Positions 17,229-18,384 of a stretch of DNA of 18,384 nucleotides are shown in pieces. This DNA is from Campylobacterales bacterium. GTDB taxonomy: Bacteria > Campylobacterota > Campylobacteria > Campylobacterales > QNZT01. Location of the stretch: assembly GCA_015489185.1 (NCBI GenBank), contig WGAE01000132.1, positions 1 through 18,384 of the forward strand. The letters run 5' to 3'. A program made the translations under genes and the position numbers. Every line of letters begins with the position of its first letter. The first letter of the stretch is position 1. The notes beneath the pieces are model-generated. The model saw only the letters and a list, made by a program, of their open reading frames with translations. It searched no databases and was not told the DNA's origin.

Positions 17229-18384
17229 ACACGATCCTTCAACAATGCATAGATCAGTCTGTCCATTCGAATATGCTCCACCGCTTTGGTATCTCTTTGC
17301 GGGAAAGAGATGGGTTTAAATCGGGTCAAGTGGAAATCCCCCTTTTTCAAAAAGTCGTCGTCATGATAGCTCTGAGGCAACGTACCCGGAAAATGGGTCG
17401 ACGGCGCCTGCTCCCCTTCGACAATACCCCGTACACAATCGACCTCCACACCGTCGATACGCGCTTTGACATCACGTGTACTTTTGACGGCGGCAAAAAC
17501 TGTCACTTCGGTATCGATATGACGTACATCCAGCTCCTTTTTCAAATCCCAGATCATCTCTTCGAGCAATCGTTTGTAGCGTCCATGCTGCGATGCGGGC
17601 AGATGGTCAGCTTTGGTCGCCGCGAAAATCACCTGATTGATCTCCGGTTTGAAAAAGCGTTTGAGAAAATTGTTCGAACCGTAAGTGAAGGATTTGAGGA
17701 TATGTTTGAAACTCAGATGCATATCTTCGAATACATCGTATCCGTACTCCATCGTTTTGAGCAGATCGACCAGCACGATCTGGGTATCGAACGCCTGAAA
17801 ATGTTCCAGATAGAGTCGGTTCACCACTTCATGAATATAAGATTCATAACGCTCCTGAAAACGGGCGTAGATCGAATCGGGATGAACGGTGTCGGGCGAA
17901 GGGGGTGCCGGAAGCGGACAGAAACAGAGAAGCGGATCGTTCGCCATATCGCCGGGTTCCAAAAAACGTCCCGGCTGCACAAAGGAGAAGCCCTGATAGT
18001 GCAGTCGCTTCAAATATTCGGTATAGTGATCATGAAGCTGCTCTTCGAGAAATTCGTCCCTATTTCTGTCGTAAAGTGGGATCTGTGAAAGAAAGTCGCG
18101 CCACTCTTTTGCATATTTTGCACGCTTGGGTTCATCGGAGAGGGAGAGCATCGTCTCGGACCATGAAGCAAAACTCTGTTCCAGCATCGAAAGATCGAGC
18201 AGCCACTCTCCGGGATAGTCGATCAGTTCCAGATTAACAATCTGATTTTCCAAAAAAGCATACTCGCTTTTAAACTCCAGTTGCAGTGTAGTCTTGCTGA
18301 CCGATTTGGTCGCTTTGGGCCACTTGGGTTCTTTTGCGCGAAACGCTTTGATCTTGCTGTAGTAATCAAAACGAACATAGATAC
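17225..18384 (-). CDS. ycjX: YcjX-family predicted GTPase/ATPase (DUF463), N-terminus outside window
   Basis: 386 codons are visible; the frame stays open to the window edge, beyond the TTG at 18253, so that TTG is not the start. The conserved YcjX core IDYPGEWLLDL lies about 55 residues in. It is followed by FCPLP, the helical LVDLLKTMEYGYDVFEDM region, the NTPase-like stretch INQVIFAATKADHLP (TKAD, guanine-specificity-like) and VEVDCVRGIVEG plus FKPISFP near the C-terminus. The P-loop expected near the N-terminus is not in this window. Stop overlaps the start of ycjF. YcjX proteins are about 465 residues in E. coli, so roughly 75 residues are missing. Confidence 0.9.
   Translation of the reverse strand, partial: IYVRFDYYSKIKAFRAKEPKWPKATKSVSKTTLQLEFKSEYAFLENQIVNLELIDYPGEWLLDLSMLEQSFASWSETMLSLSDEPKRAKYAKEWRDFLSQIPLYDRNRDEFLEEQLHDHYTEYLKRLHYQGFSFVQPGRFLEPGDMANDPLLCFCPLPAPPSPDTVHPDSIYARFQERYESYIHEVVNRLYLEHFQAFDTQIVLVDLLKTMEYGYDVFEDMHLSFKHILKSFTYGSNNFLKRFFKPEINQVIFAATKADHLPASQHGRYKRLLEEMIWDLKKELDVRHIDTEVTVFAAVKSTRDVKARIDGVEVDCVRGIVEGEQAPSTHFPGTLPQSYHDDDFLKKGDFHLTRFKPISFPQRDTKAVEHIRMDRLIYALLKDRV

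Overview
All genes in this window lie on the minus strand, so transcription runs from high to low coordinates. Base composition is moderate. The Peb4/CBF2-type periplasmic PpiC isomerase, the codon preference (CTT, CAT, GAA) and the good Shine-Dalgarno sites combined with AT-rich promoter regions lacking obvious -35 boxes fit a Campylobacterota (epsilonproteobacterial) genome, probably free-living. That assignment is an inference from style, not from a marker gene. No tRNA, rRNA, CRISPR array, insertion sequence or phage gene was seen.

Region 1 (18384 to 12530) carries ycjX (5' end outside the window) and ycjF overlapping by 4 bp, then a receiver-domain protein without a DNA-binding output domain, then a cytoplasmic FIST-domain sensor histidine kinase. 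Region 2 (12529 to 12310) is an AT-rich intergenic stretch with a perfect 22-bp palindrome and a candidate promoter. Region 3 (12309 to 837) is a tightly packed cluster, most likely one operon. It holds a 20-codon leader ORF, a 1692-residue lipoprotein with Ig/PKD-like modules, a 1428-residue lipoprotein with regulatory-like and SbsA-like modules, a kexin-like (S8B) subtilase lipoprotein with a P/Homo-B domain but no prodomain, and a separate 137-residue secreted protein that looks like the missing prodomain. Gaps in this cluster are 16 bp, 11 bp and a 4-bp ATGA overlap. Region 4 (836 to 1) has a short promoter region and a PpiC/SurA-like periplasmic isomerase cut by the window edge.

The most interesting content is region 3. 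The subtilase and prodomain pair has the same layout as the Aeromonas sobria ASP/ORF2 system, in which a propeptide-deficient kexin-like protease is folded by an external chaperone encoded just downstream. Here the pair is embedded in an operon with two giant surface-type lipoproteins, which suggests, as inference, a cell-envelope maturation or shedding system. The chaperone ends in TRRLH, and the protease carries KKRLH just after its lipobox. This hints that the chaperone tail mimics a dibasic cleavage site that could also release the protease from its lipid anchor.
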